From Lentimicrobiaceae bacterium (GTDB taxonomy: Bacteria > Bacteroidota > Bacteroidia > Bacteroidales > JALOCA01): a stretch of 64,000 nt of DNA. This document shows, in pieces, positions 35,177-43,587 of this stretch. Below the pieces are notes generated by a model. That model did no database searches. It saw only the letters and a program-made list of their open reading frames with translations, and was not told where the DNA came from. How positions within the stretch are numbered: the stretch's first letter is position 1; the number at the start of each line of letters is the position of its first letter. The position numbers and the translations under genes were made by a program. The stretch covers positions 44,821 through 108,820 of the forward strand of contig JALOCA010000007.1 of NCBI GenBank assembly GCA_023227965.1, in the 5' to 3' direction.

Positions 35177-36598
35177 TTATTTTCCCCACATCATAAACAG
35201 CAACTGCGGAATTTCGGAATTTTGCATATAAGGACCTCTTATAGCATCATATTCGTCGGAGATTACCGGATACCAATCACTGCCAATGCCTTTTGCAAAA
35301 AACGGCACAAGGCTGTTCGAATGGTTGCTGCTATAAAACGTCATACCCGGAAGCTGCTTTTTTCCGTTATCAATTAAAGGTGCAAAAGGTTTTTCGCCCC
35401 AAAGCAACCCTGTTTCGTGATCAGCAGTAACTATTAAAAGGGTTTCATCCCAACTGCTGTTTTTGTCAACCCATTGTATCACTGATTGCACTGCATCAAA
35501 AAAGCCTGCTGTTTCTTCAATCAGCCTGCCTTTCTGATTGCCATGCAAAGCCCAGTCAATGGCTCCGCCTTCCACCATAAGAAAAAAACCTTTTTTGTTG
35601 TTGTCGAGTACATTCAAAGCTCCAAGAGCCATCTCAGACAGAGTAGGAACATTGGAATTGAAGGGTGTAATATAAGGCGAGGAATCTTTGGTTTCTCCCT
35701 GGCTGAATTTTCTTGCCTGTTGCAGGGTAGAATATACTTCGGCACAGCCTAACACTCTTTGAGGAGTTTTCCCTTTCATCAATTTTTGGAAATCTTTTTT
35801 CTGGGTTATCACTGTCCATGCATCAGGAGTTTTATTTCCATTGCAGTCAGCCACGGTATATAAATTTCCATTTATGAAGAAGCTGGTACTTTTACCACTT
35901 CCCGCAAGCAGTTGTGCAAAAAAGGCACTATCGCCCACATTTTTTGGGTTTCCCCATCGGAAAAAGAGTTTTTCGCCATTGTTGTCGTAAGCAGGATTTC
36001 CGCAGCCCATAATCACGTCGCATTGGCTCTTCAACAACATTTCGTAGGCAATTTCCGCATAGTTAATGCGGGTGGAATTGTGTGCTACAAAGCCTGCAGG
36101 AGTTGCATGGCTGAAAGGTACCGAAGTAACTACTCCTGCAGATTTCCCTGATTTTTTTGCAATTTGGACTAAGTTGGTAAGGGTATCGCCATTTACCGAA
36201 ATACCGATGGAATTATTATAAGTTTTTTTACCAGTAGCCAATGCAGTGGCAGAAGCTGCTGATTCGGTAAAATTCGATTTAAGGTAGGCGGTATCTTTCC
36301 ATGCAGCTATGGTGTTGTATCCCGTGGCAAAATACAGAGATGAAGGATTACCCTTTTCATATTCGCCTGTTTTTGCAGGATAATGCGCTACGGCAAGCTG
36401 AACAGGAAATGTGTTAAAAAAAGACATTTCAAGGCTTCCAAAATACTGTGTTGCTTTTATAGTGTTAAACCCCATTCCATCTCCTATCATCAGGATAATA
36501 TTTTTTGGACTGGGAAGAGTCTGGGGGTTCTGTGCGCCAACAAAACCAACAGTACACACAAAAATTCCAATAAATGCAGTTTTTTTAAAAATGTTCAT
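35177..36598 (-). CDS. Alkaline phosphatase (PhoA superfamily), exported
   Basis: A periplasmic phosphomonoesterase of 473 residues. I take ATG 36598 as the start, because MNIFKKTAFIGIFVCTVGFVGA is a clear signal peptide; the longer frame would overlap the UbiD gene. Metal and catalytic motifs: MIGDGMGFNTI near residue 35, TESAASATALATGKKTYNN with the phosphorylated Ser, EGGAIDWALHGNQ, and VTADHETG near the C terminus. It starts 10 bases after the UbiD stop, so the two are probably co-transcribed, without an evident functional link. Confidence 0.92.
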   Translation of the reverse strand: MNIFKKTAFIGIFVCTVGFVGAQNPQTLPSPKNIILMIGDGMGFNTIKATQYFGSLEMSFFNTFPVQLAVAHYPAKTGEYEKGNPSSLYFATGYNTIAAWKDTAYLKSNFTESAASATALATGKKTYNNSIGISVNGDTLTNLVQIAKKSGKSAGVVTSVPFSHATPAGFVAHNSTRINYAEIAYEMLLKSQCDVIMGCGNPAYDNNGEKLFFRWGNPKNVGDSAFFAQLLAGSGKSTSFFINGNLYTVADCNGNKTPDAWTVITQKKDFQKLMKGKTPQRVLGCAEVYSTLQQARKFSQGETKDSSPYITPFNSNVPTLSEMALGALNVLDNNKKGFFLMVEGGAIDWALHGNQKGRLIEETAGFFDAVQSVIQWVDKNSSWDETLLIVTADHETGLLWGEKPFAPLIDNGKKQLPGMTFYSSNHSNSLVPFFAKGIGSDWYPVISDEYDAIRGPYMQNSEIPQLLFMMWGK

Positions 36599-36608
36599 AA
36601 TAATTAAT

Positions 36609-38486
36609 TTAATTTTCTTCGGCAACGGCTCCATAGCCGACAATAAGATGCATATACCTTAGGGAAGGCGAAGGAATAAATTTGCCCAAGCCCAGTGATT
36701 GCCATTTGTTATCTACCATTTGTATTGTTTCATTATCGGCAACAATAATATTAGGCCAGGGTCTGGTCATATTGTTACTGCTTTTTGTTTTTTTTGTTCC
36801 ATCTATAACAAGAATATTATGTATTATTTTACAATCAAACGAAGGATCAATATTATTGCCTACCTGCCATACTATATCAGATATTTCATTGTTAAACAAT
36901 ACCTCATCAATCAAAACCCAATACCGGATTCCTTGAAGAAGATTTTTTTGATACAAAAAATTAATAGTAGTATGTATTTGGCTAGAATAGATTTTATTTA
37001 ATGAAGTAATAAGCAAATGCCCGTCGGCAACATAATCGGTATTAATTTTTGTCAGTGGCGGTAAAAACTCCAAAAAGGCATTAATATTGATTGGCACCTC
37101 GCTCTCAGTTAATGTTTCTCCGTTTTCACCCGCGAATTTTCGGGTTGCATCTATTCCTATTTTTCCTCCCAGGGCAAATTTTCGGCTTGCATGGTCGAGT
37201 ACATCCGATGGACCTTTCGAAAAAAACAAGTCAGTCTGGGGGTCAGTATTTTTTGCTACTGTTTCCAAAACCCGGAAATAGTTATGAATATCTACCTGTT
37301 CATCAACAACTATCATAATTTTGTTGAACATCATCTGTCCGGCGCCCCACAGAGCATTCATCACCTTTAGGGCATGGCCGGCAAAGGCTTTGCTGATTTT
37401 CAACAGAACGAGATTGTGGAATACTCCTTCGAAAGGCATATGCATATCTACAACTTCCGGAAGCATGGCATATTGGATGAGTTTCAGGAAAATTTTCTCG
37501 GTAGCCATTCCCAACCATGCGTCTTCCTGGGGAGGAATACCCACTATTGTAGCAGGATACACTGCATTTTTTCGATGAGTAATGCAAGTAACATGAAATC
37601 GGGGATAAAAATCGGGCAAAGAATAAAATCCCGTGTGGTCGCCAAAAGGCCCTTCCAAAACAAGTTCCTCGTAAGGATCAGCATATCCTTCAATCACAAA
37701 GTCAACATCCGATGGAATGTAAATATCATTGGTAAGGCTTTTTACCATTTCTATGGGCTTTTGCCGCAAAAAGCCGGCAAAAAGGTATTCATCTATACTT
37801 TCGGGTAAGGGTGCCGTAGCTGCATAGGTATAAATCGGATCCCCACCCAAGGTAACCGTAATCGGCATTCTTTTTCCTGACTTTTTATACTTATGGAAGT
37901 GCATGGCAGAATTTTTATGCAAATGCCAATGCATACCGGTAGTGTTGTCTGAAAAAACCTGCATTCTGTACATTCCCACATTCCTGCTACCATTTTCAGG
38001 GTCAAGTGTGTGCACCACGGGTAACGTGATAAAGGGACCACCGTCGTGTTTCCAGCATGTTAGCACAGGTAGCCGGTTAAGATCAGGAGTTTCCATCACC
38101 ACTTCCTGGCAGGCGCCTCTACCTTTATGCATTTTGGGCATCCATTGCGAAAATTGCTGCAACAGGGGAATAATTTTCAGCTTGTCAAAAATCGTGTTTC
38201 TTGTAGCAGTGAGCTTGGTAAAAATATCGTCAATTCTTTGGTTTATAATATCAAAACTTGATATACCCAGCGCCAAGCACATTCTTTTTTCGCTCCCAAA
38301 TGCATTTATCAACAATGGAAATTCTTTTCCCGTATTTTCAAAAAGTAACGCCTTGCCTTGCGATTTGGTGATACGGTCGGTAATTTCCGCTATTTCAAGA
38401 TGTGGAGATACCGGTTCAGTAATTCGGGATAATTCGCCGTTTTTTTCAAGACATTCAATAAAATGTAACAAGTTTCTGTAAGCCAT
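36609..38486 (-). CDS. UbiD family decarboxylase
   Basis: A 625-residue prenylated-FMN-dependent decarboxylase. I use ATG 38486 (MAYRNLLHFIECLEKNGEL), the family's usual opening, and not the TTG-like extension to 38519. Markers: MYRMQVFSDNTTGMHWHLHK, VLEGPFGDHTGFYS with the cofactor-contacting region, VGIPPQEDAWLG, and a C-terminal part present in the long menaquinone-type members. In Bacteroidota this long form is generally annotated as menaquinone-pathway decarboxylase; that role is inferred. No ubiX is in the window. Confidence 0.9.
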   Translation of the reverse strand: MAYRNLLHFIECLEKNGELSRITEPVSPHLEIAEITDRITKSQGKALLFENTGKEFPLLINAFGSEKRMCLALGISSFDIINQRIDDIFTKLTATRNTIFDKLKIIPLLQQFSQWMPKMHKGRGACQEVVMETPDLNRLPVLTCWKHDGGPFITLPVVHTLDPENGSRNVGMYRMQVFSDNTTGMHWHLHKNSAMHFHKYKKSGKRMPITVTLGGDPIYTYAATAPLPESIDEYLFAGFLRQKPIEMVKSLTNDIYIPSDVDFVIEGYADPYEELVLEGPFGDHTGFYSLPDFYPRFHVTCITHRKNAVYPATIVGIPPQEDAWLGMATEKIFLKLIQYAMLPEVVDMHMPFEGVFHNLVLLKISKAFAGHALKVMNALWGAGQMMFNKIMIVVDEQVDIHNYFRVLETVAKNTDPQTDLFFSKGPSDVLDHASRKFALGGKIGIDATRKFAGENGETLTESEVPININAFLEFLPPLTKINTDYVADGHLLITSLNKIYSSQIHTTINFLYQKNLLQGIRYWVLIDEVLFNNEISDIVWQVGNNIDPSFDCKIIHNILVIDGTKKTKSSNNMTRPWPNIIVADNETIQMVDNKWQSLGLGKFIPSPSLRYMHLIVGYGAVAEEN

Positions 38487-38550
38487 TTTTCGTTGTAAGG
38501 AAAAAACAAAATTAGGCAAAAAATTACAGCATTTTTTATGGAAGTTTTAA

Positions 38551-38558
38551 TATCTTTG
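38551..38558 (+). promoter_or_regulatory. -7 box for the lipoprotein at 38575
   Basis: TATCTTTG matches the Bacteroidota -7 box 16 bases before the ATG, giving a very short leader. Confidence 0.5.
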
Positions 38559-38574
38559 CAAAAATTTTAAACCG

Positions 38575-39096
38575 ATGAAAAAATTCATTTTTATTTCTAT
38601 CATTTCTGCACTTCTTATATCGTGCGGTGGCGAAAAAAAAGGGAACAAGGCTAATGTTATTTCCGTGGGACAAGACCTTGAATGCGTTGATTGTTGGGCA
38701 AATACCAGTAGTGTAGTAAAAACTATGGCACATTCCGGAGAATTTGCATGCAAACTCGATAGCGTGGCTGAGTACAGCACCACATTTCAGAAAACCATCG
38801 GGGGTATCAGCAGTAAAATTCCTAAAAAAATCAATGTTTCATTGTGGGTAAACAGCACTCAACCCAGCCCAGATGCTTCCATCGTGTTAGATATCAACAA
38901 TAATGGAAAATCAGTGCTGTGGCTTGCAAATTCCTTTAAGGATGTAGTTAAAAATGAGAAAGAATGGACTGAGTTCAAATCCAGTTTCAAACTGCCTCCT
39001 ACCTTGAAACCCGAAGATTTAGTAAAAATTTACGTTTGGAATAATAAGAAGCTTAATCTGTTTATTGACGATATAAACATTGAATTCGAGTACTAA
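38575..39096 (+). CDS. Hypothetical lipoprotein
   Basis: A 173-residue lipoprotein: MKKFIFISIISALLISCGGE with Cys17 as lipobox. The mature part looks like a carbohydrate-binding-module-type jelly roll (KINVSLWVNSTQPSPDASIV, FIDDINIEFEY at the end), a fold often seen in Bacteroidota extracellular proteins. No enzyme motif. Monocistronic; its stop is 4 bases from the stop of the convergent ccmE. Confidence 0.7.
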   Translation: MKKFIFISIISALLISCGGEKKGNKANVISVGQDLECVDCWANTSSVVKTMAHSGEFACKLDSVAEYSTTFQKTIGGISSKIPKKINVSLWVNSTQPSPDASIVLDINNNGKSVLWLANSFKDVVKNEKEWTEFKSSFKLPPTLKPEDLVKIYVWNNKKLNLFIDDINIEFEY

Positions 39097-39100
39097 ATGA

Positions 39101-39514
39101 TTATTTTCTAATGAATTCTTTTTCCACAAACGTTTCGGGGAGAGAGTCGTTTTTATATTTTGAGGGGCATTTTAATAAAAGACTGCGTGCTACAAAAGTA
39201 TCCTGCACCATAGTGCCAATGATAACCACCTGCTCTGATTTTTCGAAATCCTGGGGTTTGTTGTCGTTGTAAACCACCACGCATTTTTCGCCTTTATTAT
39301 CTATCATGGTAAATGTAAATGAATTAGCATTTTTACGGGCATTGTATTCAATTTTTGCTTTTTTATCTAATTTGCCAATGATATGAAGTTCTTTCCCCGG
39401 ATTATTTTTTGCTGTTGCAAAATCGGAATAGGTACCCGTATTTGTTACAGTGCTAATAATAATGCCTACAGCAACCACGATACAGATAATAAGTACAATA
39501 TGTAAGGTTTTCAT
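39101..39514 (-). CDS. ccmE: Cytochrome c maturation protein CcmE, cysteine type
   Basis: Heme chaperone anchored in the membrane facing the periplasm. The 137 residues comprise one N-terminal transmembrane helix (5-22) and an OB-fold. In the classical protein heme is attached to a His in an H-x-x-x-Y motif; here the motif is C116-P-S-K-Y120 (SLLLKCPSKY), the cysteine variant known from some bacteria and archaea. It ends the ccmB-ccmC-ccmD-ccmE group on the minus strand. Confidence 0.92.
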   Translation of the reverse strand: MKTLHIVLIICIVVAVGIIISTVTNTGTYSDFATAKNNPGKELHIIGKLDKKAKIEYNARKNANSFTFTMIDNKGEKCVVVYNDNKPQDFEKSEQVVIIGTMVQDTFVARSLLLKCPSKYKNDSLPETFVEKEFIRK

Positions 39515-39544
39515 CCGTATTTAAATTTGCAACTTATGTGATTT

Positions 39545-39670
39545 TCAGTCTGTATTCCTTTTTTTTTCTATTTTTCTAATTCTATAATCGAGCCTAAACA
39601 AAAAGGCAGCCAATCCTGCAACAATTACAACTATTACAGCTATTACGACTCCTATTTTTGAATTGTCCAT
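39545..39670 (-). CDS. ccmD: CcmD-like small membrane protein
   Basis: A 41-residue protein from ATG 39670 to TGA 39545. One transmembrane helix (GVVIAVIVVIVAGLAAFLF) is followed by a basic amphipathic segment, LDYRIRKIEKK, as in CcmD proteins, which release holo-CcmE from the CcmABC complex. It lies between ccmC (5-base gap) and ccmE (30-base gap), the normal place for ccmD. Confidence 0.8.
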   Translation of the reverse strand: MDNSKIGVVIAVIVVIVAGLAAFLFRLDYRIRKIEKKRNTD

Positions 39671-39675
39671 TTTTT

Positions 39676-40338
39676 TTATTTTTTTGAAAGATTATGTATG
39701 CGCACCCTGAGTTGCAGAAGCCATGTTCCCACTAATATCCATCCCAATACGGAAGGATAAAAAACCCAGCGAATTGTATTGTCGAGTTCTGTTACCGTAA
39801 GCGTACTTCCTTTGTTACCCGGATGCAGTGAATCCTGGGCTAAACGGGGCAACACTCCTATGAAAATAAGTAGTAGAACAAATGCAAAAATATTATAAAC
39901 TGCTGATATTTTTGCTTTTTTCTCTATATCATCTATTGAACTCCGCAAAACCAGGTATGCAAAATATGCAATAAGGCTTACCGCTGCCCCGTTGAGTTTT
40001 GGATCGTTTACCCACCAGGTACCCCAGGTATATTTAGCCCATATCATTCCCGTTATTATCCCCAATATTCCAAAAAAAACAGCCGTTTTTGCGGCTTCCA
40101 AAGCCAGAATATCTTCCTTCAGCCGGAAACCGGAAAGATAACATATGCTGAATACAAATGATATTAAAAACAAAAAAAACATTGTAAACCACATAGCTAC
40201 ATGATAAAACAAACTGCGCAGACTCTGGTGGATTACAGGCAAATCAGGTACCTGAATCAAAAGTCCGAAAATAACTGCATACAATATAAGCGTGATTCCC
40301 AGTAATTTCCACCCGTAATTAATTAAAAAAAATTTCAT
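39676..40338 (-). CDS. ccmC: Cytochrome c maturation permease CcmC
   Basis: Membrane heme-handling protein of about six helices. I use ATG 40338 (MKFFLINYGWKLL); a TTG seven codons upstream would overlap ccmB. The tryptophan-rich heme-binding motif WGTWWVNDPKLNGAAV is in the fourth loop, and His in SLFYHVAMWF and HPGNKGS are the expected axial ligands. It attaches heme to CcmE together with CcmA and CcmB. Confidence 0.93.
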   Translation of the reverse strand: MKFFLINYGWKLLGITLILYAVIFGLLIQVPDLPVIHQSLRSLFYHVAMWFTMFFLFLISFVFSICYLSGFRLKEDILALEAAKTAVFFGILGIITGMIWAKYTWGTWWVNDPKLNGAAVSLIAYFAYLVLRSSIDDIEKKAKISAVYNIFAFVLLLIFIGVLPRLAQDSLHPGNKGSTLTVTELDNTIRWVFYPSVLGWILVGTWLLQLRVRIHNLSKK

Positions 40339-40346
40339 GATATGAA

Positions 40347-41006
40347 TTAATCCTTCCAAAGATAAGGAAACAACAATACAGCAAGTGCTATGGCAATAAA
40401 ATTTAACAATATAATCATAAACAATATATTAACAGAAGTTGCAAACCCATCACCCACCACAGCCTTTGCCGAAACCCGGATTAGCGAAAGCAACAATGGC
40501 AATACCAGCGGAAAACTCAGAATAGCCATCAGTGTAAAGTTATTATGCGAGCGCCAGGCTATGGCAGCAACCATGGTTAGCACGGAAGCAATACCCGTTG
40601 CTCCCAAAAGAAGATTACAAATAAAAAGTCCGTGATTAATGGCATTGTCACCCATCCAAATACTGTAAATTGCATAATTCAGCAAAGCAAGTAAAATCGT
40701 GAGTACAATATTGTAGATTATTTTAGAAAGTATAACCCCTACAGGGCTTGCCAGAGTATAATAATATAATTGCCGTGCCAGGTTTTCCTGAATAAAACTT
40801 TTTGATATGGCATTTATTGCAGAGAATAAAAAAATTATCCAGAACAATGCATTCCAGGTTGTGGAATTTATGATATCCCCAAAAGAAAGATAAGTGATAA
40901 ACACTGACGAAACAACATACAAAACGATACCATTCAGAGCATATTTCTGCCGAAGTTCTAACTGAATGTCTTTAGCAATCAGGTATCTTATTTCGTTATA
41001 AAGCAT
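40347..41006 (-). CDS. ccmB: Heme exporter permease CcmB
   Basis: A 219-residue protein with six transmembrane segments, the membrane partner of the ATPase CcmA. Typical regions are LIAKDIQLELRQKYALNGIVLY at the N terminus and the LLLGATGIASVLTMVAAIA helix. ccmA is not adjacent, so the ATPase must be encoded elsewhere. First of the ccmB-C-D-E group. Confidence 0.92.
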   Translation of the reverse strand: MLYNEIRYLIAKDIQLELRQKYALNGIVLYVVSSVFITYLSFGDIINSTTWNALFWIIFLFSAINAISKSFIQENLARQLYYYTLASPVGVILSKIIYNIVLTILLALLNYAIYSIWMGDNAINHGLFICNLLLGATGIASVLTMVAAIAWRSHNNFTLMAILSFPLVLPLLLSLIRVSAKAVVGDGFATSVNILFMIILLNFIAIALAVLLFPYLWKD

Positions 41007-41032
41007 TGTCGTTTTTCGATATACAAAAATAA

Positions 41033-41062
41033 AAAAAGTCCTTCAATAATGAAGGACTTTTT
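41033..41062. terminator. Terminator after the first Asp-box secreted protein
   Basis: AAAAAGTCCTTCA (41033-41045) pairs perfectly with TGAAGGACTTTTT (41050-41062) around a four-base loop. On the minus strand it terminates the gene ending at 41082. Confidence 0.88.
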
Positions 41063-41081
41063 AAGCAATGTCGTACTTTAA

Positions 41082-43436
41082 TTATTCAATAATCATTTTC
41101 GAAATTGCGATACCTTTTGCAGTGTAAATTCTCAGCATGTACACTCCGCTTTGCAGGTTGGAGGTATTCAGGCTGAAGATAGTGTTGTTTACATTTCCAT
41201 CATAAACAACCTGACCAACATGGTTCACAATTACAATACGGCTCATATCGCTGTTCGAGCGAACGTTAAGTTGTCCGTTAACAGGATTGGGGAATATTTT
41301 AATACCTTGTGAAGCAAGATCATTTATACTGGTTACCACAGCGGTAGCAGGATCAGAAGCATCTGATTCACCTTCTGTATAGAGAGCTTTTACAGTATAA
41401 ATATAGGTTCCGATAGAGGGAACTACATCAGTATAGTTTGTAAACAGAACGGGAGAAGCATTAACAGGGGTTGAGGCTCCATCACGGTAAATGTTATATC
41501 CCAATAGTGCTCTTAAAGGAGCATCCCATGTAAGATTTACATTAAAAATCTCAGCAATGGCATTCAAGTTGGTGGGTTTTATGAGTACAGTAGCCTGAAC
41601 CGTATTGCTGCATTCGGAAGTGCCACCTTCATAAACTGCTTTAGCACAGTATGAATATACGCCATATCCTAAATCAACATTTTGGTATGAAAGCGTTGTG
41701 ATGAGGGCTGTATTAATTTTTACTCCGTTACAATAAACATCATATCCCTGAGGTGTACCAGTTGTAGGAACTCCCCATGTTAAGTTAATGGTGTTGTAGT
41801 TCTGCGTGTATTGCAAATTTGTCGGAGGAAGAAATTGTGGTGGAGGTGGAGGAAGAATAATATCATCAAAAGGAACAGAAGTGAAAACTAAACGGTTTGT
41901 AGTGGGGGGGTCTTCATCACCACGAACAGACAGACCAGGTTCATCGTCGGCTTGCCACAGCATGGTAAAGTTAACACCATCATTGTTCTTTGCTACATAT
42001 GGGAAAACACATTCATCATACAAGTGAATGATATCGCCGGTTACATCTATAAAATCGCCCCAGTTTGCGCCATCATCATTTGTACCACGGCACCAGATGT
42101 GGCGGTAGTTTTGCGCACCATTATCGTATCCTTCCATTACCATGGTATAGGTTAGTATTATACGTCCGTCGTCGTTAAGTACCAGTTGGGGCATACTTGA
42201 AGAACCGAGATAATATTTAGGGAATCCGTCGGTAAGTACGTCCCAGGTTCCGTTTCCGTTAAGGTCGAGAGCATAACCAATTAATTTACCTTGAGCATCA
42301 AGAGCATCAGGATCTAATGCTTCCCACTGATTTCCACCAGTCCAGGTAGCATCACCTTCTTTCCAGTAACCAACGCCACCAACTCCGGGGAACCAGTACG
42401 AACCTGCATCATCGGCATGTGCACGGTTGACACCGAAAGCAATATGGCAAGTTCCGTTGTCATCAATTACGATGGAATGAGAACCGTCGGGGCAGTAGAA
42501 AGTATCGGCAGTAGCTGCTGTTCCGTTCCAGAAAGGAATAGGATGTTCCCAAATAACGGTTTTAGTCCAGGTAGTTCCGTTATCTGTTGATTTCATAAGG
42601 ATAAGGTCGTAACTATTTTCTCCCATTACAAAAGCAATGGTGTTTCCTTTTGGTTCAGCCCAAGTGTAAGTATCGCCTGAGAAACCAAAATATTCGGCTG
42701 AAGTAAGGCCGGTAAGCATTGCATCATCAATGTCCCAGGTATTTCCACCGTCAGTCGAACGTGAATAGAGAAGAGCACCGTCAAGTCCCTGGTAAACAAC
42801 GCCACTATTTCCGGTAGGAGCTGTCAGGGCAAGAAGGTGAATAGTATTGTTGTCAGTTCCGCCTGTAACCATACGAGGCCAAAGGTAACCAGTAGCTCCT
42901 GTAGGTGCGGCAACATCAAAGAATGTCCACGCTCCGCTTCCTTTTGTAGGACGGGTTTCGAATACTAAAGGAGATGTTCCTCCTTTGTGAGTAACAGCAC
43001 ATTCTCCGTTTGCACCCCAAGCAGCATAGCTGGGCCAACCAGTTTTTACCGTTTCAATACGGGCTGTAGGAGCAGGACCCCATGCGGTTCCGTCAAAATA
43101 ATTATAACCTGTACCACGGTCATTATAAGCTGTAGGTGTAAAGCCAATCGTCCAGGTAGCACCAATAGTGCCATCATCAAATCTGTAAAGGCGATTTTGG
43201 GTACTGCCGTTTGTTGGCAGGTCATAAATAGAAGTACCTACTTCTTCTTCCGAAACGGCTGTAGCGGATTTGTGAGCAGGTTTAACAGCAGCATTAAGGT
43301 TGCTGGTTTCATCAACAGCTTTTACCTTTTTCACTGCATAGTTTTTCCATTGCTTGGACACGGGTGCACGATGTAATTGTGCAAATCCCAGTGATCCAAT
43401 ACTTAATGCTAAGCAAATGAGTAATAATTTTCTCAT
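41082..43436 (-). CDS. Secreted Asp-box (BNR) protein with Fn3 domains and T9SS sorting domain (copy A)
   Basis: A 784-residue protein with signal peptide (1-19), a sialidase-like Asp-box propeller (about 85-540; SRSTDGGNTWDI and MKSTDNGTTWTKTV are Asp boxes), two fibronectin type III-like domains (about 545-700) and a type A sorting domain (about 705-784, KIFPNPVNGQLNVRS, LQSGVYMLRIYTAKG). The usual catalytic arginine triad of sialidases was not recognised, so I do not call it an enzyme. It is paralogous to the gene at 43588; the two share a nearly identical block in the Fn3 region. Own promoter at 43492-43520. Confidence 0.88.
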   Translation of the reverse strand: MRKLLLICLALSIGSLGFAQLHRAPVSKQWKNYAVKKVKAVDETSNLNAAVKPAHKSATAVSEEEVGTSIYDLPTNGSTQNRLYRFDDGTIGATWTIGFTPTAYNDRGTGYNYFDGTAWGPAPTARIETVKTGWPSYAAWGANGECAVTHKGGTSPLVFETRPTKGSGAWTFFDVAAPTGATGYLWPRMVTGGTDNNTIHLLALTAPTGNSGVVYQGLDGALLYSRSTDGGNTWDIDDAMLTGLTSAEYFGFSGDTYTWAEPKGNTIAFVMGENSYDLILMKSTDNGTTWTKTVIWEHPIPFWNGTAATADTFYCPDGSHSIVIDDNGTCHIAFGVNRAHADDAGSYWFPGVGGVGYWKEGDATWTGGNQWEALDPDALDAQGKLIGYALDLNGNGTWDVLTDGFPKYYLGSSSMPQLVLNDDGRIILTYTMVMEGYDNGAQNYRHIWCRGTNDDGANWGDFIDVTGDIIHLYDECVFPYVAKNNDGVNFTMLWQADDEPGLSVRGDEDPPTTNRLVFTSVPFDDIILPPPPPQFLPPTNLQYTQNYNTINLTWGVPTTGTPQGYDVYCNGVKINTALITTLSYQNVDLGYGVYSYCAKAVYEGGTSECSNTVQATVLIKPTNLNAIAEIFNVNLTWDAPLRALLGYNIYRDGASTPVNASPVLFTNYTDVVPSIGTYIYTVKALYTEGESDASDPATAVVTSINDLASQGIKIFPNPVNGQLNVRSNSDMSRIVIVNHVGQVVYDGNVNNTIFSLNTSNLQSGVYMLRIYTAKGIAISKMIIE

Positions 43437-43491
43437 GATTCTGAGGGTTTAGATTTAACAATTAGGATTTTAAAAATTCAATTTGGGAAAA

Positions 43492-43520
43492 CAAAATTAT
43501 AAAAAAAAACGATGGTACAA
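43492..43520 (-). promoter_or_regulatory. Promoter of copy A
   Basis: On the minus strand TAATTTTG (43499-43492) is preceded by TTG (43520-43518) at an 18-base spacing. With the terminator at 43535-43576 this separates the two tandem paralogues into independent transcripts. Confidence 0.5.
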
Positions 43521-43534
43521 AATTTTAAAACAAA

Positions 43535-43576
43535 AAAAACGGGAAATCTTTCAATAGAAAGCTATTTCCCGTTTTT
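43535..43576. terminator. Terminator between the tandem Asp-box genes
   Basis: AAAAACGGGAAAT (43535-43547) pairs with ATTTCCCGTTTTT (43564-43576), with an inner CTTTC/GAAAG stem. On the minus strand it ends the upstream copy B gene. Confidence 0.85.
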
Positions 43577-43587
43577 ATGAAAGAGCA

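Noticed and set aside
36599..36643. Earlier start of the alkaline phosphatase
   Set aside because: It would overlap the UbiD gene and put a polar segment before the signal peptide; ATG 36598 is better.
40339..40359. Earlier TTG start for ccmC
   Set aside because: It would overlap ccmB, whereas ATG 40338 gives the normal N terminus and clean spacing.
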